The position numbers were made by a program, and so were the translations under genes. Of a stretch of 64,000 nucleotides of DNA, positions 43,330-52,347 are shown one piece after another. The notes below the pieces were generated by a model. That model did no database searches. It saw nothing but the letters and a program-made list of their open reading frames with translations, and had not been told where the DNA came from. Where the stretch lies: assembly GCF_009687865.1 (NCBI RefSeq), contig NZ_BLAE01000057.1:1-64000 (forward strand), read 5' to 3'. Each line of letters starts with the position of its first letter. Position 1 is the stretch's first letter. This DNA is from Acrocarpospora macrocephala. Lineage in GTDB: Bacteria; Actinomycetota; Actinomycetes; Streptosporangiales; Streptosporangiaceae.

Positions 43330-44277
43330 TCACACCGTCCCAGCGGTAGTCAGCGTACGTTCGAACCAGGCCACCGTGTGCTTCAGACCGTCGCCCAGCG
43401 GCACCGGGTCGACGGTCGGGAACAACCTGGTGAGCTGGTCGCAGGCGGCCTGCGAGTGGCGCACGTCGCCCAGCCTGGCGGGCACATGCCGGGTGGCCGG
43501 CGGCTTCCCGAGGATCTCGCCGATCAGGGTCACCAGGTGGTTGACCGTGATCCGGGTGCCGAAGGCCAGGTTGACCGGGGCCGGGCTGGTGACCCGGCGC
43601 AGGGCCGCGTCGGCCAGCAGCCGCACGACCGTGCCGACGTAGGTGAAGTCCCTGGTCTGCTCCCCGTCGCCGTGCACGGTGACCGGCTCGCCGCGCAGCG
43701 CCGCGTCCACGAAGGCGGGGATCACGGCGGCGTACGCGTGCCCGGCGGCCTGCAGCGGGCCGTACACGTTGAAGAACCGGAGCGGCAGCACCGGCAGCCC
43801 GAACGAGGAGCCGTAGGCCAGCGTGTACGCCTCGGCCGCCAGCTTGCTCGCGCCGTACGGGCTGAGCGGGCGGGTGGCCAGGTCCTCGTGCTTGGGCGTC
43901 ACCTCGGTGTCGCCGTACACCGAGGAGGACGAGGCGAGGATCAGGTGCGCGCCGCTCGCGCGGCACGCCTCCAGCACGTTCATCGTCCCGGTCGCGTTGA
44001 CGTCGTGGCTGGCCACCGGGTCGGCCAGCGATCTGGGCACGGACGGCCTGGCGGCCAGGTGCACCACCGTGTCGGCGGCGGCGGCCAGCTGGTCGAGCAG
44101 CGGCCGGTCCAGGATCGAGCCCTCGACGAGTTCGGCCGAGCTGCCCTCCAGGTTGGCGGCGCTCCCCGTGCTCAGATCGTCCAGCGCGACCACCCCGCGT
44201 ACGCCGGGAAATCCCGTCAGAAAAGCGCAGAGATTCGCCCCGATGAATCCCGCGCCACCGGTGATCAGCACTCGCAT
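43330..44277 (-). CDS. NAD-dependent nucleotide-sugar epimerase/dehydratase
   Basis: A 315-residue extended SDR: GGAGFIGANL cofactor loop, DDLSTGSAANLEG, HLAARPSVPRS, ASSSSVYGDTE, catalytic YGASK, LRFFNVYGPLQ and DGEQTRDFTYV. This is the UDP-glucose 4-epimerase/UDP-GlcNAc(A) 4-epimerase type (WbpP/Gna-like), so it probably acts on the UDP-sugar made or used by the dehydrogenase next to it. I chose ATG 44277, with GGGGTGGG just upstream; the frame stays open further back to 44439 but that part is in the intergenic gap and poorly coding. Confidence 0.9.
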   Translation of the reverse strand: MRVLITGGAGFIGANLCAFLTGFPGVRGVVALDDLSTGSAANLEGSSAELVEGSILDRPLLDQLAAAADTVVHLAARPSVPRSLADPVASHDVNATGTMNVLEACRASGAHLILASSSSVYGDTEVTPKHEDLATRPLSPYGASKLAAEAYTLAYGSSFGLPVLPLRFFNVYGPLQAAGHAYAAVIPAFVDAALRGEPVTVHGDGEQTRDFTYVGTVVRLLADAALRRVTSPAPVNLAFGTRITVNHLVTLIGEILGKPPATRHVPARLGDVRHSQAACDQLTRLFPTVDPVPLGDGLKHTVAWFERTLTTAGTV

Positions 44278-44383
44278 ATCCCACCCCAATGGCATGTGAT
44301 CGATATTCGAGATCACTTTAGGACCGGGGTCGCGGAAATGCGTGTACCGCGATTTCCGTGTCGCCTGGCGGTGAAATTGCCAT

Positions 44384-45538
44384 TCACCGTGCGCCGGAAA
44401 TATCCGCCAGGACCGGGTTGTGCCGATAAAGGTCCTCATAAAGCGCGCGCACGTCGTCCACGAAACGCGGAATGCCGAAGAGGCGTTCGGCCCGGGCGGC
44501 GGCGGCCCGGCCCAGCCGGTCGGCCAGGTCCCGGTCGGTGAGCAGCAGGATCGCCGCCGCCGCCAGTTCCCGGCTGTCGCAGCCGGTGAGCAGCCCGGTG
44601 GAGCCGTCCGCGACCACCTCGGGCACGCTGCCGACCCGGGTGGCCACGCACGGCACGCCGGACAGCGCGGCCTCGATCAGCGACAGCGGGGTGCCCTCGT
44701 TGTCGGAGGTGAGCAGGACCAGGTCGGCGGCCGCGTGCACGGTCTCCAGGTCGGGCCGCCAGCCGAGCAGGCGCAGCCCCGGCACGCCGCGCAGCGTGTC
44801 GGCGAGGTCGCCGTCCCCGCACACGGCGAAGTGCGCGTCCGGCACCGTGCCCCGGATCAGGCGGGCCGCCTCCAGGAACCGGTCGGGGCGTTTGACCTGG
44901 GTGATCCGGCCGATGTAGGCGACCACGGGCACGTCCTGCGGCAGCCCGAGCTCGACGCGGGCCTGCCTGCGCGGCGGCAGCGGCGGCACGCGGGTGCCCG
45001 GGGGCAGCACCGTGAACTTCTCCGGCCGCCCGATGCCGGCCGCGAGCAGGTCGTCGCGGACCTGCTCGCCGACCGCGACCAGGCGGTGGCTGAGCCGGGC
45101 CAGGCCGCGCTCGGTCGCGATCATCGCGGCCCGTTTCGGCCCGGTGAAGTAGCCGTGCAGCAGGTGCCCGTGGAAGGTGTGCACCCGGGCGGGCACCCGG
45201 GCGATCGTGGCGGCCACCCGCCCGAGCGCGCCCGCCTTGGCGGTGTGGGTGTGCACGATGTGCGGCCGGAACGCGCGCATCTCGCGAACCAGCCGGGCCA
45301 GCGCGCGGAGGTCGTCGCGGGGCCCGATCGAGCGGCCGAGGCCAGGCACCCGGATCGCCGCCGCGCCCTGCCCGCGCAGGTCCAGGTAGTCGCCCTCGCC
45401 CGGGGCCAGCGCGCCGGTGTAGATGCGCTGCTCGAACCGGGCCGGGTCGAGGTGGTTGAGCAGCGTCACCGCCTGCAGCGCGGGACCGCCCACGTTCATC
45501 CGCGCGATCACCCGCATGATCCTGATCCGCTTACCCAT
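44384..45538 (-). CDS. Glycosyltransferase family 4
   Basis: A 384-residue GT-B enzyme of GT4: N-terminal RVIARMNVGGPALQAVTLLN (GG loop), HTHTAKAGALGRVAA and VHTFHGHLL in the acceptor half; VVAYIGRITQVKRPDRFLEA, FAVCGDGDL and DLVLLTSDNEGTPLSLIEAA (E-x7-E motif) in the donor half. It transfers a sugar from a nucleotide donor to a lipid-linked glycan in the cytosol. Its start overlaps the end of the polymerase-like gene by 8 bp. A 106-bp gap follows before the epimerase. Confidence 0.93.
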   Translation of the reverse strand: MGKRIRIMRVIARMNVGGPALQAVTLLNHLDPARFEQRIYTGALAPGEGDYLDLRGQGAAAIRVPGLGRSIGPRDDLRALARLVREMRAFRPHIVHTHTAKAGALGRVAATIARVPARVHTFHGHLLHGYFTGPKRAAMIATERGLARLSHRLVAVGEQVRDDLLAAGIGRPEKFTVLPPGTRVPPLPPRRQARVELGLPQDVPVVAYIGRITQVKRPDRFLEAARLIRGTVPDAHFAVCGDGDLADTLRGVPGLRLLGWRPDLETVHAAADLVLLTSDNEGTPLSLIEAALSGVPCVATRVGSVPEVVADGSTGLLTGCDSRELAAAAILLLTDRDLADRLGRAAAARAERLFGIPRFVDDVRALYEDLYRHNPVLADISGAR

Positions 45539-46736
45539 GTACGGCCTCCGCGTGCTCCTTGGGGGCCCGTTGTGGCCCGGCCGGAAGTTTGGTCCACGCC
45601 AGGGCCGACAACAGGCTCGTGACCATGACGATTGGCATGCGCTGGCGAAGGATTAGGCCCACGTTTGCCATCGTCGTGGCGTACGCGAGGGTCGCCGGAA
45701 GCAGGAAGAGTGCCAGGATCAGCAGCAGGCGCGGATCTCGCCGCCACAGCCGCCGGGCCCCGACGGCGGCCAGCACGAGCAGCACGTACCAGAGCAAGGT
45801 CTCGATCTTGCCGAGCTGGAAGACCAGGCTGCCGTCGGCCCACGGGAACGGCGAGAACACGGTGTAGAGCAGTTTCGGGCCGAGGGCCGCCCACGGGTCG
45901 CCGCCGTCGGTGAACAGCACCCCGGAGCCGCCGCCCGCGTTGGCCTGCCGGACGAGCATGGACTGGCCGCGATCGAGCTGCTCCCGCATGATGTCCAGCG
46001 GCGGCCCCTGCAGCATGAGCAGCCCGGCCACCGCCGCCACCAGGCCGATCCCCATCGCCCGCCGCGACCGCAGCAGCCCGACCGCGAGGGGCAGCGCGCA
46101 CATGAACACCATGTAGGGCCGCACGTGCCACAGCGTCCACAACGCCAGCGCCAGCAGCAGCAGCTTGCGCACGTCGAAGCGGTGCAGGTGGGACAGGACC
46201 AGATACAGGGAGGACACCACGAGGAACGCGTTGATGCCATCCTTGAACGTGTCCGAGGTGTGGAACAGGAACGACGGCATGTACGCGGCCAGCGCCAGCA
46301 GCCGGAACGCCGCCCGCTCGTCCGCGCCCACCAGCAGCGCGGCCCGGTAGAGCACCACGCACAGCGCGCAGGCCACCAGACCCACCACGGCCGTGCAGGC
46401 CAGCGGCGCAGGACCGCCGCAGAAGGTGATGACCAGGGCGAACAGGTTGCACGGCACGGCCACCGCGTGGAGGTTGCTCATCTCGGCGGCGGTGACGAAG
46501 CGGAAGCCCGACATATCCCAGTACCGCGCGATGTCGGTGGCCCAGGCTTCGTAGGTGAGGTTGTCGCCGCCGTACCCGAGCAGGTCGGCCCTGATCACCA
46601 GGGTGTGCACGATCAGCCGGACGGCGAGCGCCACCAGCAGGACCGGCAGCACTTTCACCGCCACGTGTTTCGGGAAGCAGGCCCACACCATCCAGGTGAG
46701 CAGCACCGCCACCAACCCCACCACCACGAACTCCAC
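45531..46736 (-). CDS. Polytopic membrane protein, probable polysaccharide polymerase
   Basis: A 401-residue protein with about 10-11 hydrophobic helices (for example VVVGLVAVLLTWMVWACF, MVFMCALPLAVGLLRS, MGIGLVAAVAGLLMLQG, ETLLWYVLLVLAAVG, LLLILALFLLPATLAYA) and a larger loop with LGPKLLYTVFSPFPWADGS. There is no catalytic motif I can name. By position between glycosyltransferases, and by topology, it best fits the Wzy-type polymerase or O-antigen ligase role, for which sequence conservation is low. I chose GTG 46736 since AAGGAGGT lies 5 nt upstream. It is the first gene of the minus-strand operon, divergent from the GT4 gene at 46782. Confidence 0.65.
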   Translation of the reverse strand: MEFVVVGLVAVLLTWMVWACFPKHVAVKVLPVLLVALAVRLIVHTLVIRADLLGYGGDNLTYEAWATDIARYWDMSGFRFVTAAEMSNLHAVAVPCNLFALVITFCGGPAPLACTAVVGLVACALCVVLYRAALLVGADERAAFRLLALAAYMPSFLFHTSDTFKDGINAFLVVSSLYLVLSHLHRFDVRKLLLLALALWTLWHVRPYMVFMCALPLAVGLLRSRRAMGIGLVAAVAGLLMLQGPPLDIMREQLDRGQSMLVRQANAGGGSGVLFTDGGDPWAALGPKLLYTVFSPFPWADGSLVFQLGKIETLLWYVLLVLAAVGARRLWRRDPRLLLILALFLLPATLAYATTMANVGLILRQRMPIVMVTSLLSALAWTKLPAGPQRAPKEHAEAVHG

Positions 46737-46746
46737 GCCGACCTCC

Positions 46747-46781
46747 TTGCACCGATGATCACGCTGAGTACTATCACGGTC
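46747..46781 (+). promoter_or_regulatory. Promoter, probably giving a leaderless transcript
   Basis: TTGCAC (46747-46752) and TACTAT (46769-46774) are separated by 16 bp. Counting seven bases on from the -10 places transcription start at the ATG 46782, so the first glycosyltransferase mRNA may lack a leader. It lies in the 45-bp divergent gap of the exopolysaccharide locus. Confidence 0.45.
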
Positions 46782-47915
46782 ATGCTCCGTAACTATCCGC
46801 GCCGTCCCGACATGGTGGTTCAGCTCATCGGTCATCTCGGCTCAGGTGGTGCGGAACACCAGGTCGTGCTGCTGGCCAGGGAACTGAAGGCCCGGGGGGT
46901 GCGCAGCGAGGTCCTGGTGATGTTCGGCGGCGGGCCGCGCGAGGCGCACCTGCGCCAGGCGGGCATCCCGGTCGTGGACCTGGGCTTCCGCACGTTCCTG
47001 CGGCACGGCTGGCGCGCGCTGCCCGCCAGCTTGCGGGCCTGCGTCCGGATGGTGCGCTACCTGCGGCGGACCCGCCCGGACGTGCTGCACGCGCACCTGT
47101 TCCCGTGCTACGTGGCCGCCGCCGCGCTGGCCCGGCCGGCCCGGGTGCGGGTGCTGGTGGCCGGCCGCCACACCGCGCCCGGCCAGCACCGGCTGCCGGC
47201 GCTGACGCGCGTGCTCGACCGGTGGGCCAGCAAGCGCGCCGACCACCTGGTGGCGGTCAGCCAGGAGCTGGCCCGGCAGGTCGGCCGGGTGACCAGGACA
47301 CCCGCCGCCAAGATCGGGGTCGCCTACAACGGGCTGTCCACCGCGGCCTTCGCCCGGCATATCCCGGCCCAGCTCGCCACCGAGCGGCCGGTGATCCTGG
47401 CGGTCGGGAACCTGCACCGGTGGAAGGGGCACAGTGTCCTGGTCGGCGCGGCGGCCCTGCTGAAGCAGCGCGGCCTGGACTGCACGGTGATCGTGCTCGG
47501 CGAGGGCCCCGAGCGGGAGGCGCTCTCACTGCAGGCGCGGACGTTCGGGCTGGACCTGCGGCTGCTCGGCGCGCGGCCGGACGTGGGGCGGTGGCTGGCG
47601 CGGGCCGATGTGGTCGCCCATCCGTCACTGTCCGAACCGCTCGGGATCGCCGTGATGGAGGCGATGGCGGCCGGAGTGCCGGTGGCCGCCAGCGCGGTCG
47701 GCGGCATCCCCGAACTGCTGACCGGCCGTGGCCTGCTGGTCCCGCCCGGCGACGCCGAGGCGCTGGCCCTAGCGCTGGAACGGCTGCTCCGCGACCCCGC
47801 GCGCGCCGCCGCGCTGGCCGCCGCCGCGCAGACGTGGAGCAGGGAGCACCTGCACGCCGGGGCGACCGTGGACCGGCATTTGAGCATCTATGGCCAACTG
47901 CTGTCCTGCAGATAG
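46782..47915 (+). CDS. Glycosyltransferase family 4
   Basis: A 377-residue GT4 enzyme: VVQLIGHLGSGGAEHQVVLL at the N-terminus, DVLHAHLFPCYVAAAALA, VAGRHTAPGQHRLP, AVGNLHRWKGHSVLVGAAAL, IVLGEGPEREAL, and ADVVAHPSLSEPLGIAVMEA with the E-x7-E motif. It probably adds a sugar to the lipid-linked repeat unit. Start: ATG 46755, 46782 or 46812 are all in frame and none has a clear SD; I prefer 46782 because a promoter placed before it would give a leaderless mRNA. First gene of the plus-strand exopolysaccharide operon. Confidence 0.85.
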   Translation: MLRNYPRRPDMVVQLIGHLGSGGAEHQVVLLARELKARGVRSEVLVMFGGGPREAHLRQAGIPVVDLGFRTFLRHGWRALPASLRACVRMVRYLRRTRPDVLHAHLFPCYVAAAALARPARVRVLVAGRHTAPGQHRLPALTRVLDRWASKRADHLVAVSQELARQVGRVTRTPAAKIGVAYNGLSTAAFARHIPAQLATERPVILAVGNLHRWKGHSVLVGAAALLKQRGLDCTVIVLGEGPEREALSLQARTFGLDLRLLGARPDVGRWLARADVVAHPSLSEPLGIAVMEAMAAGVPVAASAVGGIPELLTGRGLLVPPGDAEALALALERLLRDPARAAALAAAAQTWSREHLHAGATVDRHLSIYGQLLSCR

Positions 47916-47962
47916 CTCGCGCGTTCATGGCGGTGCGCAGCCGCTGGACTACCCTGCGCGAT

Positions 47963-49090
47963 ATGCCGATCTTGACCAGGGCTCCGGCCCGCGTCCGCCG
48001 GGTCTGCCTGCTCATCGACCAGCTCGGGCGCGGCGGAACTGAGAAACAGCTGGTCCTGCTGGCCGCGGGCCTGCGGGACGAGGGCGTCGACGTCACGGTG
48101 CTGGTGCTGTTCGAAGGCGGGCCGCGCGAGCGGGAACTCCACGATCGCGGCGTCCGGGTGGTACGGCTCGGCCTGAGACGAATAGGCGGGGCCCCGTGGA
48201 CAGCGGCGGCGAACGGGTGGGCGCTGGGGCGGCTGGTGGCGCTGCTGCGCCGCGAGATGCCCGATGTGCTGCACTGCTTCCTGACGAGGGGTTACCTGCT
48301 CGGGGTGCCCGCAGGGCGGCTGGCCGGGGTGCCGGTCGTGGTGTCCGGGCGGCGGAGCGTGGCTCCCCCGGGCGGGCGAGTGCTGAAGGCCGCCGTGCGC
48401 GGGGCCAATCGCCTGACCGACCTGGTGATCGCCAACGCGTACGCGGTGGCCAACCGGGCGGCGCACGCCGAATCATTGACGCTGGGCAAGCTCGCCGTGG
48501 TCTACAACGGGCTCCCGGCGAGCGCGTTCGAAGCGGCGCCGCCGCTCGCGCTGGACGCCCGCGGGCCGGTGCTCGCGTGCGTGGCCAACCTGCGGCCGGA
48601 GAAGGGGCATCGGGATCTGCTGGCGGCGGCGAGCCGTACCGGCTGCGTGGTGGCACTCGCCGGGGAGGGACCCGAGCGGGCCGCGCTGGAGCGCGAGGCC
48701 GCGCGGCTGGGCGTGGACGCCCGGTTCCTCGGCGCGGTCCCGGACGTCCGGCCGCTGCTGGCCCGGGCCGACGCCGTGGTGCTGCCGTCGCTGGTTGAAG
48801 GGCTGAGCAACGCGGTCATGGAGGCGATGGCGGCCGGGCGGCCGGTGATCGCCACCGCCGTCGGCGGCACGCCGGAACTGCTCGGCGGCGAGCCCAGGCG
48901 CGGGTTGCTGGTGCCACCGAAAGCCCCGGACGCGCTGGCCCAGGCGATCACCGAGGTGCTCGGCGGCGCCCATCCCGGGCTCGGCGAGACCGCCAGGAAC
49001 TGGGCCAGGTCCACGCTCGGCATCGACCAGCTGGTGGCCGAGCACATCCGCCTGTACGGAGAACAGTTGGAGCGGCTATGTGCGGAATAG
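47963..49090 (+). CDS. Glycosyltransferase family 4
   Basis: A 375-residue GT4 enzyme, likely paralogous to the one before it: VCLLIDQLGRGGTEKQLVLL, DVLHCFLTRGYLLGVPAG, VVYNGLPASAF, LACVANLRPEKGHRDLLAAA, ALAGEGPERAALERE and ADAVVLPSLVEGLSNAVMEA (E-x7-E variant). ATG 47963 gives the cleanest N-terminus; an in-frame ATG at 47927 is the alternative and neither has a clear SD. Its stop overlaps the start of the AsnB-type gene by 13 bp. Same orientation as, and 47 bp after, the previous GT4. Confidence 0.88.
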   Translation: MPILTRAPARVRRVCLLIDQLGRGGTEKQLVLLAAGLRDEGVDVTVLVLFEGGPRERELHDRGVRVVRLGLRRIGGAPWTAAANGWALGRLVALLRREMPDVLHCFLTRGYLLGVPAGRLAGVPVVVSGRRSVAPPGGRVLKAAVRGANRLTDLVIANAYAVANRAAHAESLTLGKLAVVYNGLPASAFEAAPPLALDARGPVLACVANLRPEKGHRDLLAAASRTGCVVALAGEGPERAALEREAARLGVDARFLGAVPDVRPLLARADAVVLPSLVEGLSNAVMEAMAAGRPVIATAVGGTPELLGGEPRRGLLVPPKAPDALAQAITEVLGGAHPGLGETARNWARSTLGIDQLVAEHIRLYGEQLERLCAE

Positions 49091-50946
49091 CGGGACATAT
49101 CTCCTCAGCGGGGGCGGACCACGAGCTGGTCCGGCGCATGTGCGACGCGCTCGTGCACCGGGGGCCCGACGGGGACGGCTACCACTGCGGCGAGACCGCC
49201 GGTCTCGGCATGCGACGGCTGGCGATCATGGACGTGGCCGGGGGCGCGCAGCCGGTGCGCAACGAGCGCGGCGACGTCACGGCCGTGTTCAACGGCGAGC
49301 TGTACAACTTCCCCGAGCTGCGCGCCGAACTCCTGGCGAAGGGCCACCGGCTGGCCAGCTCCTCGGACTCCGAGCTGATCACCCACCTGTACGAGGACTA
49401 CGGCGACGACCTCGTGCGCCGCCTGCGCGGCATGTTCGCCTTCGCGCTGTGGGACGACACCCGGCAGCGGCTGCTGCTGGCCAGGGACCGGCTCGGCAAG
49501 AAGCCGCTCTACTACCGCGACCACCGGGGGAGCCTGACCTTCGCCTCCGAGCTGAAGGCGATGGACGTGCCGCGCACGGTGGATCTCGCCGCGCTGCACC
49601 ACTACCTGACCTACCGGTACGTGCCCGCCCCTCACTCGATCGTGGCCGGGGTCAGGAAACTCCCGCCCGGGCACGTGCTGAGCTGGCAGGCCGGGCGTAC
49701 GGACGTCCGCCGCTACTGGCGGCTGGACGCCTCGCCCCGGCCGGTCGGCGACGAGGCCGGGGAGGCGGAGCGGCTCAGGGAACTGCTGCTGGACGTGACG
49801 CGGCGGCGCCTGGCGGGGGAACGCCCGGTGGGGGCGTTCCTGTCCGGCGGGCTCGACTCGGCGGCGGTGGTCGCGGCCATGGCCCGGGTCAGCAACGCGC
49901 CCGTGCGCACGTTCACGATCGGCTTCACCGATCCCCGGTTCGACGAGCGCGGCCCCGCGCGGGCGGTCGCCGCCCGGTACGGGACCGACCACCGCGACTA
50001 CGTCATCACGCCGTCGGCCATCGAGTCCGTGGCCGAGGTGGCCCGGCGTTTCGACGAGCCGTTCGCGGACGCCTCGGCGATCCCGAGCCTGGCGGTGGCC
50101 CAGCTGAGCAGCGAGCACGTGACCGTGGTGCTCAACGGCGACGGCGGCGACGAGTGCTTCGCGGGTTACCGGCGCCACCTGCTGATGGCGCGACTGGACC
50201 GGATGCGGGTGCCCGGCGTGCTCGGGCGCGGCCTATCCGCCGCCGGTTCCGCGCTGATCTCCCGGGGCTCCCCCGGCACGCTGCCGCGCCAGGCCGGGTG
50301 GGCCCTGCGCACGCTCGGCCAGCCGCCCGCCCGGCGCTACGCGGGCCTGATGACCTGCTTCGACCACGCGGCCAAGCGCGCGCTCTACACGCCCGAGGTC
50401 GCCGCGTCGCTGGCGCACCTGGACAGCGCCGCCCTGGTGGACGAGGCGTTCGCGGCCTCCCGCGCGGGGACCACGCTCGGCCGTGCCGTGGACGCCGACA
50501 TCTCCACCTACCTGCCGGGAGATCTCCTGGTGAAGGCGGATATCAGCACCATGGCCCACTCCATCGAGGCGCGCTCGCCCTTCCTCGACCACCACCTGAT
50601 GGAATGGGCGGCCGGGCTGCCCGACCACTTCCGGATCAGGAAAGGCAGGACGAAACACCTGCTCCGCACCGCCGTGGCCCCCTGGCTGCCGGCCGAGACG
50701 CTCGCCCAGCCCAAGAAGGGCTTCGGCGTGCCGCTGGCCGCCTGGCTGCGCACCTCGCTGCGCGAGCTCGTCCACGACACGCTGACCGACCACACCGCGG
50801 GCTCCCGGGGGATCTTCCAGCCCGAGCTGGTGTCCCGGATGCTCGCCGAGCACATGGCGGGACGTGACCACGCCACCCGGCTCTGGACGCTGCTCCAGCT
50901 GGAACTCTGGCATCGTTCCGCCGACCGGCCCGCCGTGCCCGTATGA
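49078..50946 (+). CDS. AsnB-type glutamine-hydrolysing amidotransferase (asparagine synthase family)
   Basis: A 622-residue class-II amidotransferase. The nucleophile Cys2 (MCGIAGH) heads the glutaminase domain (HRGPDGDGYH, NGELYNF, DSELITHLYEDYG), and the C-terminal synthetase domain has the PPi loop FLSGGLDSAAV (about 256), DGGDECFAGY and the ending KKGFGVPLAAWLR. In polysaccharide loci such enzymes amidate uronic acids (as with WbpS), which fits the UDP-uronate dehydrogenase in the divergent operon; true asparagine synthesis cannot be excluded. The exact start is fixed by Cys2, with GGAG 7 nt upstream. Confidence 0.92.
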   Translation: MCGIAGHISSAGADHELVRRMCDALVHRGPDGDGYHCGETAGLGMRRLAIMDVAGGAQPVRNERGDVTAVFNGELYNFPELRAELLAKGHRLASSSDSELITHLYEDYGDDLVRRLRGMFAFALWDDTRQRLLLARDRLGKKPLYYRDHRGSLTFASELKAMDVPRTVDLAALHHYLTYRYVPAPHSIVAGVRKLPPGHVLSWQAGRTDVRRYWRLDASPRPVGDEAGEAERLRELLLDVTRRRLAGERPVGAFLSGGLDSAAVVAAMARVSNAPVRTFTIGFTDPRFDERGPARAVAARYGTDHRDYVITPSAIESVAEVARRFDEPFADASAIPSLAVAQLSSEHVTVVLNGDGGDECFAGYRRHLLMARLDRMRVPGVLGRGLSAAGSALISRGSPGTLPRQAGWALRTLGQPPARRYAGLMTCFDHAAKRALYTPEVAASLAHLDSAALVDEAFAASRAGTTLGRAVDADISTYLPGDLLVKADISTMAHSIEARSPFLDHHLMEWAAGLPDHFRIRKGRTKHLLRTAVAPWLPAETLAQPKKGFGVPLAAWLRTSLRELVHDTLTDHTAGSRGIFQPELVSRMLAEHMAGRDHATRLWTLLQLELWHRSADRPAVPV

Positions 50947-52205
50947 GGAACACCCGTATGAGCAGCCTGCGCCGGGCCCTGGACACCGTCGCCAGCCAGG
51001 TCCTCCGGCTGGGGCTCGCGGCGGTGACCGGGGTGCTGCTCGCCCGGGCGCTGGAACCGGAGAGCCGCGGCGTGTACGCGGTCGTCGCCACCACGGCCGG
51101 GATCACCATCCAGCTCGGCCACCTGTCCCTGCAGCAGTCCCAGATCGCCTTCTGGCCGGACGCCGGCAAGCGCCGCGCGCTGCTGGCCAACGGGCTGTTC
51201 CTCAGCCTGGCGATCGGCGCGCTCTGCGCCCTCCTCGCGTTCGCCGCCAGCCTGGTGCTGCCGCTCGCCTCGCCGGCGCTGCTCGCGCTGGCGCTCCTCG
51301 CGGTGCCGTTCGGGGTGGCCGCGATCAACCTCAACGGCATCATGCTGCTGCGCTCCCGGCAGCGCCTGGTCAACCGGGCCTGGGTGCTGACCGGGCTGAC
51401 CCAGTGCGTGCCGCTGCTGGTCCTGATCGCTCTCGGCAAGGCGTCGGTGACCGCCGTGATCGTCTGCTGGGCGCTGTCCACGGCCTCGCCGTTCATGCTG
51501 TTCGCCGCCACGCTCAAGCTGCGCTCGCTGCGCGGCAGGATGCGGCTGGCCCGGCGCCAGCTGGCCCTGGCCGGGCGTTACCACCCCGGCCGCCTGGCCT
51601 TCTATCTGCTGCTCACCGTGGACGTGCTGCTGCTCAACGCCCTGGCCTCCGCCCGCGAGGCGGGCCTTTACACGGTCGCGGTGGCCGTGCTCTCGCTGGC
51701 CGCCGCCCCGGCGGAAGCCGTACGCCAGCTGAGCCTGGCCCGGCAGGCCGACGCCGACGGCGACGGCGCCCGCGAGGCCACCACCCGCGCCCTGCGCCTC
51801 AACCTGCTCACCGGCACCGCCGTCGTGGCCGTCCTCGCCGCCACCGCCCCGATCCTCATCCCGCTGGTGTACGGCTCGGCCTACGCGCCGAGCGTCGCCC
51901 CCATGCTCGCGCTGGCGCCAGGCGCGATCATGCTCGCCCTGCTCAAACCGGTCGAGCAGTTCCTGGTACGGCTGTCGCGCCCGATGACCATGACCGCCAT
52001 CGCGATCATCGCCCTGGGCGTGAACCTGGTGCTCAACGGCGTGCTCATCCCGCAGTGGGGCGCCGTCGGCGCGGCGCTGGCGTCCACGGCCGCGTACACG
52101 CTGATCGCCGTGATCGAACTCATCTGGTTCGTCCGGGCCTCCAAGACCGCCCCCAGGGAACTGCTCCCCCGGCGCGCCGACCTTGTTCCGGCCCGCTCCG
52201 GCTAA
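50943..52205 (+). CDS. Polysaccharide flippase (Wzx/MOP family)
   Basis: A 420-residue membrane protein with about 12 hydrophobic helices of the MOP/polysaccharide-transporter type (LGLAAVTGVLLARALEPESRGVYAVVA at the N-terminus, LAFYLLLTVDVLLLNALASAREAGLYTVAVAVLSL in the middle, ALGVNLVLNGVLIPQWGAVGAALASTAAYTLIA near the end; all lightly charged). It would flip lipid-linked repeat units outwards for the polymerase. The ATG overlaps the stop of the AsnB-type gene (ATGA); a second ATG at 50958 has GAGGA 8 nt upstream and may be the true start. Confidence 0.88.
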   Translation: MRNTRMSSLRRALDTVASQVLRLGLAAVTGVLLARALEPESRGVYAVVATTAGITIQLGHLSLQQSQIAFWPDAGKRRALLANGLFLSLAIGALCALLAFAASLVLPLASPALLALALLAVPFGVAAINLNGIMLLRSRQRLVNRAWVLTGLTQCVPLLVLIALGKASVTAVIVCWALSTASPFMLFAATLKLRSLRGRMRLARRQLALAGRYHPGRLAFYLLLTVDVLLLNALASAREAGLYTVAVAVLSLAAAPAEAVRQLSLARQADADGDGAREATTRALRLNLLTGTAVVAVLAATAPILIPLVYGSAYAPSVAPMLALAPGAIMLALLKPVEQFLVRLSRPMTMTAIAIIALGVNLVLNGVLIPQWGAVGAALASTAAYTLIAVIELIWFVRASKTAPRELLPRRADLVPARSG

Positions 52206-52347
52206 ACCATCCGCCGCCGCCGATGAAAATGACGGCAAAAGGCGCCGCAAGATCGCGCGTGGCGCCCCGGGTGTTCAATCCGGCATCTCTACCGTCTCAC
52301 TGGCACAGATATGACACGTCGAGCGAGTGTTCGGCAGAGGAGTCACC

